Shown here: piece by piece, positions 21,791-36,000 of the stretch
Layout of the letters: each line of letters opens with the position of its first letter
Numbering within the stretch: the stretch's first letter is position 1
NCBI GenBank assembly: GCA_951799425.1
Contig: OX637402.1
Coordinates: forward strand, 31,774,492 to 31,838,491
DNA: 64,000 nucleotides
Direction of reading: 5' to 3'
Origin: Ilex aquifolium
Lineage: Eukaryota > Streptophyta > Magnoliopsida > Aquifoliales > Aquifoliaceae
Made by a program: the position numbers and the translations under genes
The notes under the pieces: generated by a model
The model's input: the letters and a program-made list of their open reading frames with translations, nothing else
The model's database searches: none
What the model was told of the DNA's origin: nothing

Positions 21791-24098
21791 CAAGTTATGT
21801 TGGGGACGAAAGCACTCATAGATGTCCACCTTGGTATGTTATTTGTTTAAGCTAGTTTAGCCAATACACACATATAATCTCATTATAAATATCATAGTGC
21901 ACCACAGCTCAAAGGTGTGACATTCCATTATTCTACATGATATCAAGACATTTTCTAGAACTTCTTTGAATCTAGCTATCTGTCATGTCTTCATCAAGCC
22001 TTTCCTCCTCTCCTGATAAAGAACACCACCAAGCATTCAATAATAAATTGTGTATGACCCACCAGATAAGACCAAATGACATGGTTTAGGTCGGTCAATA
22101 TATTATCCTTATTCTATTAACAATGTTGGATCAATAGATAGTGTTGGGTGTACATTGAATACATCGTTGGACAGAAAAGAATTGAAATTGAAAAGAGGTG
22201 GGTCTCAAACATGTGCAATTTCCATTTGAGATTATAATTTAATGTAAATTGCTTGTATAGCGTTACTTTAAAATGAGTAATACTACTATGACCAAAAAAA
22301 TTAATTTAATTTGTTAACATAATAATATGTTGAGTGATGAAATTCCAATAAAGAAGTCCAAGAGTTACTGTCACAACAACACTATTAGACTACAATTATT
22401 GTCACATCATCAAATCAGTAAATTATATCAAATTTTTATATCTCAATACCTTACTATGACTATAGCAACAAAAGTCCAACATCACATGTATCAACTCAAT
22501 AATGATATATGCACCACTTTTGTTGTCACAGGGTCAAATTTCTTACTCAAATGTTTGTCTCGTGATGGCACTGAGATCTACACTCAGTCTCAGTCAAACA
22601 CTCAAAACGCTCACAGAAATGCACACAATGTAGACACAACAAGCAAACACAACACACACAAGCTTTACAGGTCAATGGCCCAACCTTTTCTTTCTCAATA
22701 AAGCCTAAAGGGAACTTAACCTAGGGTTTGCTTACAAAAACGTGTCCAACTCTCTTGGTTGCACTGCAAACCCAAGCATGTCTATTTATAACATTCAAAT
22801 TGCTGGTTACAAGCCCAACCGCCTAGGCAACTGCATGACAGTTCAAATTTGCCTACAAAGCCACCCACAGTCTGCTGATAATGGTTGAGTCCCTTTGTCA
22901 CTCCCATATCTGTTGGCTATGATAAAGGATAGTTGCAACTGTTGGCTGACACAGCCAGCAACTGCTCTCAGCTGTTGTGTATGCTGAGTGCACATGCCCG
23001 CAACCCTCATATTGTGCACATGCCAGCAACCATCTGGAACCTCCACCATCTGCAGGGCACATGCCACAACCATTCTGAACCGCCTTACATATTGTGCACC
23101 TGCCTTCCTTGTGAGCCCACAGCACCTGATTAACCTTGCCTTCGTGCCTAGCTATATCCAGCCCAACCCATGGCTTGGTCTTCCAAGCTAGCATTGCCCC
23201 ACAAATCGAGCCACTCGGCTATCCTTTGCTTGCATGCTTGCTTGTGCCCACATGCCCATGCATTAGCTGCTACGCCCAACCATGCATGAGACTTCAATCA
23301 CCCACTGATTGCACCTAATCGTGCCCATGCATGAGTTGTCATCCTCCGCCATGCATGGGTCTTCAATTCACCCACTAGTCTTGTCCAACGTGCCCATGCA
23401 TGCACTGTCTCCCTTAGCCATGCATGGGGCTTCCGCCAACGACGGGTTCCTCCGATCATCGGCCCCGCATTTCGGGTCTCGAGCTTTGGAATGCCTTGCC
23501 TCCACCCATGGTAAGCATTTGTTGGGGTCATGCCTTGTTTCCATGTGTCAAGGCTTAGGGGCATAGGGGTCCCTGAGAAAGCTGGTCTGGCACCCCTTCG
23601 AAGAGCACCCCCCTATAATAACGTTATGAAACAAAAACGCAGTGACAGCACTGGATGTACTCTGAGCTGAGGAGTCATAACAACCTAAGCTTGGGGCATA
23701 GTCGTTGCATGTTGTTGGAGTCTTTGCCAAACCATTTTATCCCAAGAAAATACAAGTCCAAGTCCTTTAGGAAGCATCTTTTGCACCAAGGGATTGTTTC
23801 CTCAAGTGAAACCCAATTTGGCTAAGGCATGAGCGCCTTTGGGCGAGGCTGCCCCATGCCAACACCGAGCCAAAAGCTAAGGGGTAACATTTGTACACTA
23901 TTTTGTCTACACAACCTGATATGATATGATCTTAATTTTTAAATATTCAATGAATTCAACTGGACCCATTAATCTATATTAAGGTGGTGCAAAGATGGTA
24001 TATCTAGCATTATTCATATCAACTTGATCACCTAATTCTAACCATCCTTGGCAACTCAGTCACATTTTAACGGAAAAAAAATGTACTTACTGACTGAC
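21791..24098. other. Intergenic region, with a GC-richer block
   Basis: About 22800-23900 is clearly richer in GC than its surroundings and contains repeated 'gcccatgcatg' and 'gccatgcatggg' motifs (23245-23440). Frames on both strands overlap there without recognisable domains. It may be a piece of an LTR retrotransposon or other repeat, but I see no termini, polymerase motifs or tRNA primer site. No gene is supported. Confidence 0.45.
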
Positions 24099-24101
24099 TT
24101 A

Positions 24102-24624
24102 GAGCAACTCCAAGGGGGAGTAGCATCAGGGGTGGCAACCCAATAATTGTCTGTAACTGCCAAAATATCACCCTAAATGGGAGTGGCATCAAGGGATGGA
24201 AAATGACAGTAGTGATATTGGAGTGGCAATTTTCCAAACTCTGGAGAAAGAAAGGGAGAGGTTGCAAATCCAGAGGAGAAAGGGAAGGAGGAGGAGGCAC
24301 AGAGAGAGGGAAAGGGGATGGAGGCGCAAAGGGGAAGGAGGAGGAGGAGGCGGCGCAGGCGCAGGCGCAAAGGGAAAGGGGAAGATATATATATATATAT
24401 ATTTATCCGTTAAATTGCAATCGTTATGAAAACTATACCCGTTAAAATATAACCATTAAGTTTAATTATATTTTTTAATAAAAAATATTAAAATATTAAA
24501 CTGACACCCCATTTTAACTCATGCCATTATAGCAGATATGTAATTTAAGGATGCCAAAACACTGTTCAAGATTACAAATAAGTGATTTGACACCCCAAAA
24601 TGACAACTCTCTTTGGAGTTGCTC
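24102..24624. mobile_element. PIF/Harbinger (Tourist-like) MITE
   Basis: Terminal inverted repeats GAGCAACTCCAA (24102-24113) and TTGGAGTTGCTC (24613-24624) are flanked on both sides by TTA (24099-24101, 24625-24627). A TTA target is diagnostic of PIF/Harbinger. There is no transposase. The GA-rich interior (24240-24385) and an AT microsatellite give only low-complexity frames. Confidence 0.8.
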
Positions 24625-25276
24625 TTACGCTGTAGAGGTTTCTTGTTTACCAAGTCTCATGGACTACTTAACTTTTAAAATACCTTTTAGAGGATTCTTG
24701 TTACCAAGTCAAAAACATTTTCTTGATGTTAAAGGTTTCTTGTTTACCAAGTTTTTCACTTATGTGACAATGTGAACATTTTCGTAATGTCAGAGGTTTC
24801 TTGTTTGCCAAGGGTCTTAAATTATGTAACAATTTTCGTTGACTTGGATACCTTGAAAATGCATGTGTTTTTCCTTGAGTGTCTGAAGCCGCCGCGGAGG
24901 CAAAGCTAGAAATTTTGTCTATAATGGATATTTTACTTAAAAAATTTAAATTATTTTTTCGAAATCAATAGAAATAATATAATATAATATATTTAAATTT
25001 TTTTATATTGTATTTAATACTTAAAGATTCATAAAATACAAAAAATGGTCAAACGTCGGTAAATATAGAATATACAAATAAAAAAAAATTAATTACAACC
25101 CTTTATAATAAATAAGATTAATTGACTGTGTAAAAAATATTATATTTTTTCTCTATATAACCAATGAAACTATTATCTATTGATCATTCATTCAGTTATG
25201 CATCTTAGTTTTATAATTTCTATAACTAAAAAATGAGTTCGATTTGTTAAAAACTTATTTAGATGTATTTATAAAA

Positions 25277-25459
25277 GAGTAATGCTACACTGACCAAATT
25301 TTGGGACCAAATTTAGAGCCCAAATGACATGGCAGCATGTCATTTGGAGTCTTTATTGGGGCCCAAATGACATGGCACCAAATAAATAAGCCCAAGTCAG
25401 CTGCCATGTCATTTGGGCTCTAAATTTGGTCCCAAAATTTGGTCAGTACAACATTACTG
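25277..25459. mobile_element. Short foldback MITE with 9-bp target duplication
   Basis: A 183-bp palindrome: the left arm (gagtaatgctacactgacc...) pairs with the right arm ending ...ggtcagtacaacattactg. It is flanked by tttataaaa at 25268-25276 and 25460-25468. The 9-bp target fits a Mutator-like MITE. Confidence 0.85.
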
Positions 25460-25836
25460 TTTATAAAATATTCAAAGTACATCCAAAAGTTTATAGTTAT
25501 ATATTTAGGTATTAGACTATGTTAATTGATAAAACAAAAAATAATAGTGTCGACACATTTAAATATCCTTATAATTATTTAATGTATATATATACACCCA
25601 CGTAAGTAATATTTTTATAAGAAAAATTCAGGGCGAGCCGGCGTCTCCTATAAGTGCCTCCGTCATAGGCGTGTTTGAATTTTATTGTGTTATTATTCTT
25701 TTAAAAACTACAAAGGGTGTACAGAAAGTGTGACATGCGAATTCCAACATGGATTTTTCAACCGAAGATAATTAATATGAGTAATGTTACATGGACTTAA
25801 AAAATAAATTTAAAAATTAGATTTTATATTTATAAA

Positions 25837-26587
25837 CTAATTATTTTATGTGCCTGAAGGCACAGAGTAATAAAAAATAGTAAACAATAAATATATTTGT
25901 ATTTATATCTAAAATCAAATCACAAATATAGAGAAGAGATAAAAGAATTTAAGCATCGGTTTTGTAGTGGGGGTGAGAGGTGGTGGGCGGCAGTGGTGGT
26001 GGTAAGAGACGGTGATGGTTGTGGTGGGTGACAGTGACCGTGGTAGCGGTGGTTATAGTGGTGGCGGTGGCGGTGGCGGTGGTGATGGTGATGGTGGTGG
26101 CGGCGACGGTAATGGTGGTGGCGGCGATGGCTGTGGTGGAGGCGGTGGCGGTGGCGGTGGCGGTGGTGGAGACGAATTTGAAGGCGGTGGTGATGGCGGT
26201 GGCGGTTGCGGTGGCGGCGGCGGTGGCGGTGGTGGTGGTGGTGGTGAAGGGGGGCGGTGGTGGCAACGACGACGATGGTGGTGGTGGTTGTGGTGGCGGT
26301 GGTAGTGACAGTGGTGGTTGTGATAGTGGGGGCGGCGGTGGTAAAGGTCGTGGTGGGGCGGTTTCAAACACAATTTTTTTTTTAAAGTACTTATGAAAAA
26401 TAATTTTTAGAACTACTTTTAAAAAGTCATTCCAAACCCACCCTTAGGGTCCTATTTTTCCTATTAAATTTAGGGTGTTAATATTAACCGTTAGATTAAT
26501 TTTAAAGTAAAAGTTAAAACGACGAAAAGCAAAAATCATTTTATTTATTTTTTGAGATTTGAATTGTATGATACTTTATTATATAGA
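25837..26587 (-). mobile_element. Helitron copy upstream of P450-3
   Basis: Minus-strand 5' end TCTATATAATAAAGTATC at 26587; 3' hairpin GTGCCTTCAGGCAC, then ATAAAATAATTAG at 25837. The usual CTAG has become TTAG. Host A25836 and T26588. It is the same family as 14292-15445, with a long GGN tract at 25965-26360. Its 5' end is only 149 bp before the P450-3 start codon. Confidence 0.82.
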
Positions 26588-26667
26588 TATATCATTACTC
26601 CATTAATATTCAACAAAGTGAAAGCACGAGTAGTCGTGTATGTTGACTAGTATGTGTTGTGGTTGTC

Positions 26668-26673
26668 TATAAA
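26668..26673 (+). promoter_or_regulatory. Probable TATA box of P450-3
   Basis: TATAAA lies 69 bp before the ATG, in the short unique stretch between the Helitron end and the gene. Confidence 0.55.
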
Positions 26674-26736
26674 GTCATGTCTATCTTTCTCCAATTTTTA
26701 ATCCTCATTACACAGTACTAAATCATATCAAAATCC

Positions 26737-28986
26737 ATGGAGTTCCTTCTCCTAGTCACTCCAGCTTCAATTGCTGGCCTATTTGCTTTCCTAATCTTTC
26801 TCTACTATCTGCTGTGGGTATCAAAAACAAGTATCAGAAACAATAGAAGGAAAACAACACCACCTGAAGCTTCAGGCGCATGGCCAGTCATCGGCCACCT
26901 TCATCTTCTTGGTGGCTCCAAGCTGATACACAAAACATTGGGGTCTATGGCGGATAAGTATGGACCAATCTTCACAATAAAGCTTGGTGTTCATAACACT
27001 TTGGTGGTGAGTGACTGTAATATAGCTAAAGAGTCCTACACTACCAACGATAAGGTCTTTGCGGACCGTCCCAAATCCGTTGCAGCAGAGGTCATGGGCT
27101 ATAACTATGCTATGTTTGGCCTTGGGCCTTACGGACCATACTGGCGACATGTCCGGAAGGTCGTCGTCATTCAGCTTCTCTCCAAATACCGGCTCGAGAT
27201 GCTCGGACACATCCGAGTGTCTGAAGTGAAGACATCCATAAAAGAAATCTATGAAATTTGGCTGACAAAAAGAAGTACTGTTTCTTCAAATATGGTGATG
27301 ATGGAGATGAAGGAATGGTTTGGGAACTTAACTCTCAACATAATCATGAGGATGGTTGTGGGGAAGCGATATTCGGGTGACGATGAGGAGGGAGGCCGAA
27401 CTAAGAAGGCCTTAAGAGAGTATTTTGAATTAACGACCACGTCTATGGTGGCTGATGCCATTCCTTTCCTGAGGTGGTTGGATCTGGGAGGGCACGAAAA
27501 GGCGATGAAGCATATGGCGAAGGAGATGGACATCATTCTTGAAGGCTGGTTAAAAGAGCATAAAAACAAGAGAAACTCTATGCAGCTGGTGAAGGATGAA
27601 CAAGACTTCATGGATGTGGTGATTCAGTCTGTTCTTGATGATACCTCCGCACAAGGGCTTTCCAGTTTTGATGACAATACCATTATTAAAGCTACATGCT
27701 TGGTACGTAATTACTTACAAGACCTATCAAACTTTATTATTATGGTTCGAATATAACTATTCATATATGGAGTTGACTATGGGACAGATAATTTTTTTTT
27801 GGATACCATGACTCCATTTATCTCATTAGTGGTTGATTTTATTATATGGTTGATTTTATTATATTTACGGGTATTTTTATCACTATTATGATACACAGAA
27901 AAATGTAAAAATAGCTGTCATACAAGTGATAATAACACCCACAAATATAGTAATTTTTTGTAGAAAAAAAGGTAATAAAAATAATTACAAAAAATGTGAT
28001 AAAAATACGTATAACAGTAATAAAAATATACACAAAAGTGATAAATTTTTTAGTTGTGAAATGAGATACAAAATTTTTAAAAACAATCATTAAAATAATA
28101 AAAATTAGAGATACGGTATTAAAATTTTTCCTTCAATACTATAGTCAAGTCCTCTTTATAGAGATTCTTGTTCCGAAAACTTTAATATAAAACTTTTTGT
28201 ATGATTTTCAAAAAATCATGACCAAGGCAAGTTCAACTCATTCGGTATCGGTTAAATTTGGGATGTAGTTAGGTTTATGCCATGGTGGAGTTCTTGTCAG
28301 TACGCAGATTCAGTAGGGCTGATACGATGGTGAAATTTTGATACACAAACTTCTTGTTTCAGGTACTTGTTGGGGGGGCCACTGACACCACAACAGTGAC
28401 CTTAACGTGGGCTTTGTCTTTACTACTCAACAACCCCCACGTGTTGAAAAAGGCTCAAGATGAGCTGGACATCCACGTCGGAAGAGAGAGACAGGTGGAC
28501 GAATCAGACATCAAGAAATTGGTGTACCTTCAAGCCATCGTCAAAGAAACATTGCGCCTGTACCCAGCTTCACCACTCCCATTACCTCATCTCTCCATGG
28601 AAGACTGCATTCTTGGTGGGTACAACATCCCTAAAGGCACCCAGCTACTGATTAACCTGTGGAAGATCCACCGCGACCCTCGGGTATGGGTGGATCCAAA
28701 TGAATTTCGACCCGAGAGATTCTTGACCAGCCACGTGGATGTCGATCTGAGGGGTCAACATCTTGAATTGATTCCATTTGGTAGCGGGAGAAGAATCTGC
28801 CCTGGAATTTCTTTAGCCCTTCAGGTTGTGCACTTCGGTCTGGCTAGCTTCATACACGGTTTTGAAGTCACGAGACCATCCGATGAACCAATTGATATGA
28901 CCGAGGGCCTTGGAATAACCAGCCTTAAAGCCACCCCGCTTGACGTCCTGCTCACCCCACGCTTGTGTTCTAAATTATATGAATAA
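26737..28986 (+). CDS. Cytochrome P450, CYP82 family (P450-3)
   Basis: Exons 26737-27702 and 28363-28986, phase-0 GT-AG intron of 660 bp, 529 residues. The start context is good (aaatccATGG). An N-terminal ER anchor is followed by [10 protein letters not shown]. Motifs: I-helix GGATDTT, where Ala takes the place of the second Gly of the AGxDT core; K-helix ETLR; FRPERF; haem loop [10 protein letters not shown] with Cys468. The substitution is conservative, so the protein is probably active, but it may alter oxygen handling or specificity. Closest relative in the window is P450-2. A Helitron sits directly upstream, so the gene's distal promoter is transposon DNA. Catalytic role as for other CYP82 enzymes; substrate unknown. 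Confidence 0.93.
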
Positions 28987-31242
28987 TGTCTATTACGTGT
29001 GTGCAAGTTAGTCCGGATATTTCTGATCGTGAACCAAAAAAAATTAAATAAACTTCATATAATATGTAATAAAAGAGTGCAATGCACACGTATAATAAAT
29101 AAGAACCATAGAAATATGGTTTCAATTTTCCTTGTATTGATGTTTGGGAGAGCCTAGTAGTATTGGACACCTTGTGTCCCAAAAAATAAGGTATTATTTT
29201 GTCACGACTCTTTCTAGTAATTGCAATTTGTATGCAGGATAACTCTCCGTGGGAATATATTAATCTTATTTTCACTTTGAGAACACGAAACTCTACCATG
29301 GGGGTAGAGGAATTAAACTTGAATGAATATTATGTTTTATTGAGAAAGACAAGTTTCGAGACACATGTTGCGCACGGACTTTATTTTTTATAATGTACAA
29401 TGAAGTATCAAAACTATAATTGATAGATATAGTCTATACTTCAGAAGTCGAAAGTCAAATAAGAGGTTGTTCCACTATCCCAACTCAGAAGACCGAGCGA
29501 GATGCGTCAGTCACTACCTGCGTGTTTTCAGTCAGAAGAAATCTGACACTTACAATCACACACCTGACACCACACATGGACTTCAGAGTTACTGACACAT
29601 GTCAGTGATGAAAGCTCATGAATAGTGTTAATTTTCTACACACTCAACAATACATAATTAATCATAATCGTTATCGTTATCCTTTAAACAAAAATCACAC
29701 TCCACCCTAACTATAAAAACCCTCATAATTAACTTTTAGGGGAAAGAAAACTTATATGTCTATCTCTACATAAATGTCTTACCCTTTAAAAGCAATTCTA
29801 AACAAAACTTATTAAACTAACTTAGGTATCGGAGGTGATTCGGCTAAGACCACACCGATTCCTTACTTCAAGTTTTTTATTACAGGACAAAAGCTTGGCA
29901 TTTGTTGCACTTCGAGAACCGGACTCCGAACAAAAGATTCTCTACTGCGATCCTTTAATATACTGACTCAATTTATTGATAGCTCCTTCAAAAAAAAAAA
30001 AAAATATCAACAATCTATATTCATATTCCAAACAAAAATATATCAACAATCTTCAACCACAACCCTGCTTTCAATAGTGTTTTTTTTTTTTCTTTTTTCA
30101 TTTTTCGAAAGGAAAATATTTCATTAAACCGAAAATAAAAGATATGCAGTCAAGCCCAAAACACATCCTCGTGGACACGAGTAATACTCAAATGAGTCTG
30201 CTCAACTAAAAATGAATCCTAAAATATTGTGAATGCAAATAAAAGCTAGACCGAAACACAACCAACTCGGTAACATGAGTCGATATGCTTAATAAGCCCA
30301 CTTTTCAGCCCAAAGCAAATAATTTCATTGGCCTCATCATGCCACACTGGCCAAAGCTTTAGTGTGATACATTTGAATTTAACAGCACATAGGTCTGCAA
30401 GATCACGTGGCAGATCCAACAAATTAAAGGTGATAGTGTCGTGTCATATCGATCGTATTCATGTCGTGTTATTTGTAAGTTAGTGTCGAGTATTAATCAA
30501 CTCAAACTCAACTCATTTAATCAATCGTGTCTTGTTTACCCGACTTTTTTATGCCGTGATGACGTATTCATGTTGATTCATATAACCCGTAAATCACAAA
30601 ATTTAAAAGTTTCAATGCTTTCAATAGTGTTACTTGAATCTTTATTGACCTAATGTGATAATACAGGATGATCAAGGAAAGCCAACAATCTACTATGCTA
30701 ATAGAATTCTCAAAGAATTCAATCTATTTTTTCTTATTGGAATGGCAGTAAAGACCATCGAGACTCACTATATAATCTATTTGTTTTGCAAGTGATGTGT
30801 TCTTAATACCTACTACAAAAAAAATGAATTTAGATTGAGCTATTAATTAAAAAAAATCAAATTTAGAGCTTTGTATAGATTTTTCACGCGGGGGCTTCAA
30901 GTACTATTGGGTAGGACTCGAATATAATTGGCTCTGCCGAAACATGTGGGAGCGTACTAGGCTGTTGGGTATTGCGAGAATCGAGCAGAACAGCCTATTG
31001 GCGTTCTTGTGCAAAAAGGCGTTATTGATGTTTGTTGCATTATCAAAATGGATAGTAGGTTCTTTTTTAGTACGTTACCAAACAGGTTTTGAGCACGTCA
31101 ACTTTGTCCGCTTATATAAAAAAGGTGGAGTCCTCGATGATAAGATCATGAGGTTTTTGATCGTATTCGTTATTCTTCTCAAGAACAAACTTAATTAACC
31201 TAATATAGCGGTCAACTACCGAATTTTGAACTAGTCGACTTT

Positions 31243-31346
31243 GTCACTCATTGTTTGATGTAAATATGTTTGGAATAGGAAATTTAAGTTTAAAGTCACT
31301 CATTGTTTGATGTAAATATGTTTGGAATAGGAAATTTAAGTTTTTG
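31243..31346. repeat. 52-bp direct tandem duplication
   Basis: The unit beginning gtcactcattgtttgatg is repeated immediately, almost without change, indicating a recent slippage or repair event. Confidence 0.9.
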
Positions 31347-31787
31347 TTTGGACAACATTTCTTCGTTACCAAAATGTTTATGTTAGGTGCTATCACTTGG
31401 GCAGGCAATTTTAATATACACGTTTACCTTTTAGTACAATTAAACATGGTTTGATAAATTACTATTTTTGGTATATAAGAATTTCAAAAAGGTTATAATT
31501 TATTTATAACCCGTATCTTGGTCAATCATATAAACTTAAATATCATAAATGCGATATGCTGAAGCCTAATAAAATCCATATCCCTCTTATACACTTAATT
31601 TTTAGTATACCCATTGAATTTAGTGAATATGAACAATCTATTATTGGAATTATTGATATCTCATGACAATTATACCATTATCATTAGCACGATAATTTTA
31701 TTTCACCGATATATATATATATATATATTTTGTATTGATTTCACCTATATTTGAAAACCATTGACTAATTTCATGACAAAAGTGGAC

Positions 31788-31795
31788 TATATATA
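31788..31795 (+). promoter_or_regulatory. Probable TATA box of P450-4
   Basis: TATATATA inside the palindrome ggactatatatagtcc, 46 bp before the ATG at 31834. Confidence 0.5.
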
Positions 31796-31833
31796 GTCCA
31801 AAAAACCAACCTGAGTATGCCCTCCTGGCAGCC

Positions 31834-33003
31834 ATGGAGTTAATCATCCCCTTTACAGTTTCTCTTTTGGCTGGTATATTTACCTTTCTCTTATTTGTCT
31901 ACTATGTTATAGGGTTATCAAAAAGTGGCCATGGAGAGTCTCGCAAGAGTAGATCACCACCAGAAGCTGCCGGAGCTTGGCCTTTGATCGGTCACCTCCA
32001 TCTGTTAAAAGGGCCCGAACTGCCTCACAAAACCTTGGGAAACCTGTCAGACAAGTATGGACCGGTCTTCTCAATCCGGCTCGGAGTGCACCGAGCTTTG
32101 ATAGTAAATACTTGGGAAATAGCTAAAGAGTGTTTTACCATTAATGACAGGGTCATTAGTGTCCGTCCCAGAGCCATAGCATTGGAGCACTTGACCTACA
32201 ACTACGCCATGTTTGGCTTCAGTCCTTATGGCGAATACTGGCGTGAACTACGCAAGATTGCCACCCTCCAGCTTCTCTCGAACCACCGGCTATCGATGCT
32301 TAATAGTGTTATCGAGTCTGAGGTCAAGGTCTCGATAAAAGGGATTTATGATTTATGTGTGAAGAACAAGAACGATTCAAAAAAGACTGTGTTGGAGATG
32401 AAGAAATGGTTTGGAGGCCTTACTCTAAACCTTATTTTAAGGATTATGGTGGGGAAACGACAACAACGGACGGTGGCCGAGGAGGCGGCAGAAAATGACC
32501 GGTGGCACAAGTTACTTAGGGATTTCATCGAATGGATGGGGATGTTTGCCATATCTGATGCGCTTCCTTTTCTCAGGTGGTTGGATATAGGAGGGTGTGA
32601 GAAGGGCATGAAGAAGACGGCGAAGGAGCTGGACATTGTGCTCCAAGGGTGGTTGGAGGAGCATAAGCAGAAAAAAGTTTCCGGCGAGGCGGAGGGTGAG
32701 CAAGACTTCATGGACATCATGATGTCCATTCTCGACGGAGAGGATGCAAAGGCCTCCGGTTTCGACGCTGATACGATCAACAAAGCTAATTGTCTGGTAA
32801 GTATTTGGTTAAAAAAAATTTGATCTTAGAGCAATCTTAGTTCTTACTCTTTTTAAGATTTAAATTTAAATTAAGATAAAAAAAACTCAAAAACCTTCTC
32901 CAACCTTATATCCAAATTTATATTAAATGAAACGAGATCATATTCTAAACCCAAATCAAGAAAGACACAAAACTTAGATCCAAAAACCAATGGGTAAAAA
33001 ATA

Positions 33004-33043
<40 letters not shown>

Positions 33044-36000
33044 ACACCACATCAACACTGTATTCTCCGGTGGACCTTTGTTCAGGGAATCTCTCTCTTC
33101 CTTTGTCACAAGCACAGTACATATTGGAATCAATATATATATCTACATAAGAATCTATATATGCATCTATATATTTTTCAAAAAATATATATATATCGAT
33201 TGATGAATCTATATTTACATATTCGGTATACTTAATAGAATTTGGAATTTTCGTTATCTACATACGAATTTGGAATTTTCAATTTGTCACAATAGCCATT
33301 TAAGGTCAATAAAACATTGAGGGGGAAAAAAGTTTTGGAGGTAAAGTTGTAGAGTGTAGAGAAAACAGAAGAGTAAAAGAAGTTTGAGAGAGGAAAGAAA
33401 AGAGCTACTGTGATAACACGAGAATTTTGTAAAAAAATTAAGTGCAAAAAAAAGTTTGTCCATTAGAGAGGTTCAAGTACTAAATTTATTCTTTTTTTTT
33501 TTACTCAAGTTTAGCTAGGTAAGGGTTTAGGTTTCTATTGGATATAATTTTAGAAAAAATATTGAAATTTAAAATTTTGATATGGTATTTTGATCAAATG
33601 ATGGGTGATTTGATATAGTTTCATTACATATTCAACACCTACAATTGCAATAATGTTATTGTAGTATGTTACTTATATATCATTTGGTCGCATTTAAGTC
33701 ATATTTTGCCCACTTTTTTTAAGAAATAATCAAAAAATCGAATATGGAGAGAAAAAATCAGATTTCAAATTAGTAAAAGTGGGATCAAAAGAACTAGGGC
33801 AAAATCCAGTTTACCCCCTTGTGGTTTGGGTGTTGTGCACATGACCCCCCTATGATTTGGAAATCAGCACATTACCTCCTTGTGCTTTTGGACTAAAATG
33901 CTATCGTTAGTTTTTCCGTTAGATTAGACAATCCGTGAATGTCACGCGCCTAACAGGAGATTTGACATAACAAAATGTGTTTCCTTCCAAAACTAGACAC
34001 AAAAAAAGTACAATAATACCCTTCTTCAATCTTCATCTTCCTGAACAATTGACTTTCATATTTTTTCTCCAATTGTGTCGCCCAACAGCACCATTACCTC
34101 CACCATTCCTACTATGCAAAAACACAAATTGCCACCGCCTCTTCGCACTCCACTAAATTACCACCCTACTGTGCACCACCACCATTGCCACCACTTCAAA
34201 GCCAAGTTCAATCAACCAAAAGACACTAGTAATAACAGAGTGATAGGAAACAAAGGAAACTTAAATTTTTGGGTATTCAAAATTTCGAATTTCGGATGTG
34301 AAGGGGGGCCTAATCCACCATTTTTAGGGTCAAGGAGTCCATTTTTGAAGTTAGAATCGAGAAAGAATGATGTTCGGTGGGTGAAAAATTGAATTAAAAA
34401 TCGTGACAATTTTTGAAAATGATGAACCCGTCACTTTGGAGCTCGATTTCCACTTACCTTGTGCATGATCTGGACAAACTAAATACATGGTTGGAAAGAG
34501 GGTAGAAATAGGTTAAATTTAGGCATTTGAATCACCCAAAAAGGTTGAGAAACGAGGGAGAAATTAAGGGCCAAAGTTGGCCCAAATGTTGAAAAAAAAT
34601 CTGGTATAAGCTTGAAACTTGAATTTTTGGGTATTCAAAATTTCGAGTTTCGGCGGTGAAGGGGGGCCTAATCCACTATTTTTAGGGTCAAGGAATCCAT
34701 TTTTGAAGTTAGAATCGAGAAATAATAAGGTTCGGTAGGTGAAAAATTGAATTAAAAATCGTGACAATTTTTGAAAATGATGAACCCGTCACTTTGGAGC
34801 TCGATTTCCACTTACCTTGTGCATGATCTTGACAAACTAAATACATGGTTGGAAATAGGGTAGAAATACGTTAAATTTAGGCATTTGAATCACTCAAAAA
34901 AGTTGAGAAACGAGGGAGAAATTAAGGGCCAAAATTGGCCCAAATGTTGAAAAAAAATCTGGTATGTACATAACCTGTCAAAATGAGTTTGTGATCACCT
35001 TTGAGCTTAAATTCGTGGGTCACGGGGGCTATTTAAGGAAACAAGTCTGTGGGGTTTAAAACTAGGTTGATAGTAGAGGATATTGACATTGGTTTGATGA
35101 AGTTTGGTATTTTGTAGAGAGAGAGAAAAGCTTGTAAACTTGGGTGGTTGGTTGATTTTTCAGAAAATTAGGCAACAATTGAGAGGGAGGAAGAAGATGA
35201 TGAATAGTTGAGGGTACTAAAGTCATTTTATCACTTTTGTTTACGGTGTTAACTGTGCATATCGGTCCAAAAGTATAAGGGGGTAATGTGCTGATTTCCA
35301 AATCATAGGGGGGCCATGTGCAAAACACCCAAACCACAAGGGGGTAAACTGGATTTTGCCCAAAGAACTATAATATCAACACCACATCATTTAATTTTCC
35401 ATTTTTATCCCATTATTGGTTAAACCTAGCATTACTCACCATGGAACCCAAACCCAATATACTCTAGTGGTTATAGTCGAATTCATGTTCTTTATATGTT
35501 ATATTTAATTGTATTTGTATTGTGTTTAACCAAATTAATATTAATAATTTATTAAGCGACTCTTGGACCACTATCGTGACACCAAAATGGTATAAAATTT
35601 AAAGTTGTGATTGAAACTCTTAGGTCCACTTAACTTGGTTGTCGCATTAATGTGGGAGATTGCAATTTTCCTTTTATAGTATTGTTTTTTCCACTTGCAG
35701 ATACTATCTAAATAGAGCCTTAGCATTAAACTTTTATAGTAATCGCACCACCACATTTGGATCCTAACATAACCACATACTTACAAACTTTTCTACAACT
35801 AGTTCAGCTTTTCTTATTTTTATATTCTATTTGTTATTTATAGATAAGACTCCACCAATTTTATATGATTCTATGTGTATAAGGACTCTCTAATTTGTTG
35901 CTTATTGGGGTTGTGGCTAACAATATGCTTGTTGACGCATTGTGGGAGATGCCCATTGTGGAGCCTAACACGATTGCCTCCAAAAATCAAAGAATTTTTT

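Larger units (their letters stand above)
28987..31833. other. Intergenic region between P450-3 and P450-4
   Basis: AT-rich with no supported gene. About 30430-30610 is a dispersed repeat full of 'gtgtcg' and 'cgtgtt' motifs, related to blocks at 40980-41620 and 62718-63242. A 52-bp tandem duplication lies at 31243-31346. An (AT)n run precedes P450-4 at about 31709-31730. Confidence 0.5.

Noticed and set aside
22843-23730. Cluster of medium-length frames in the GC-richer block
   Set aside because: Frames overlap on both strands, end at random and show no domain; higher GC alone reduces stops.
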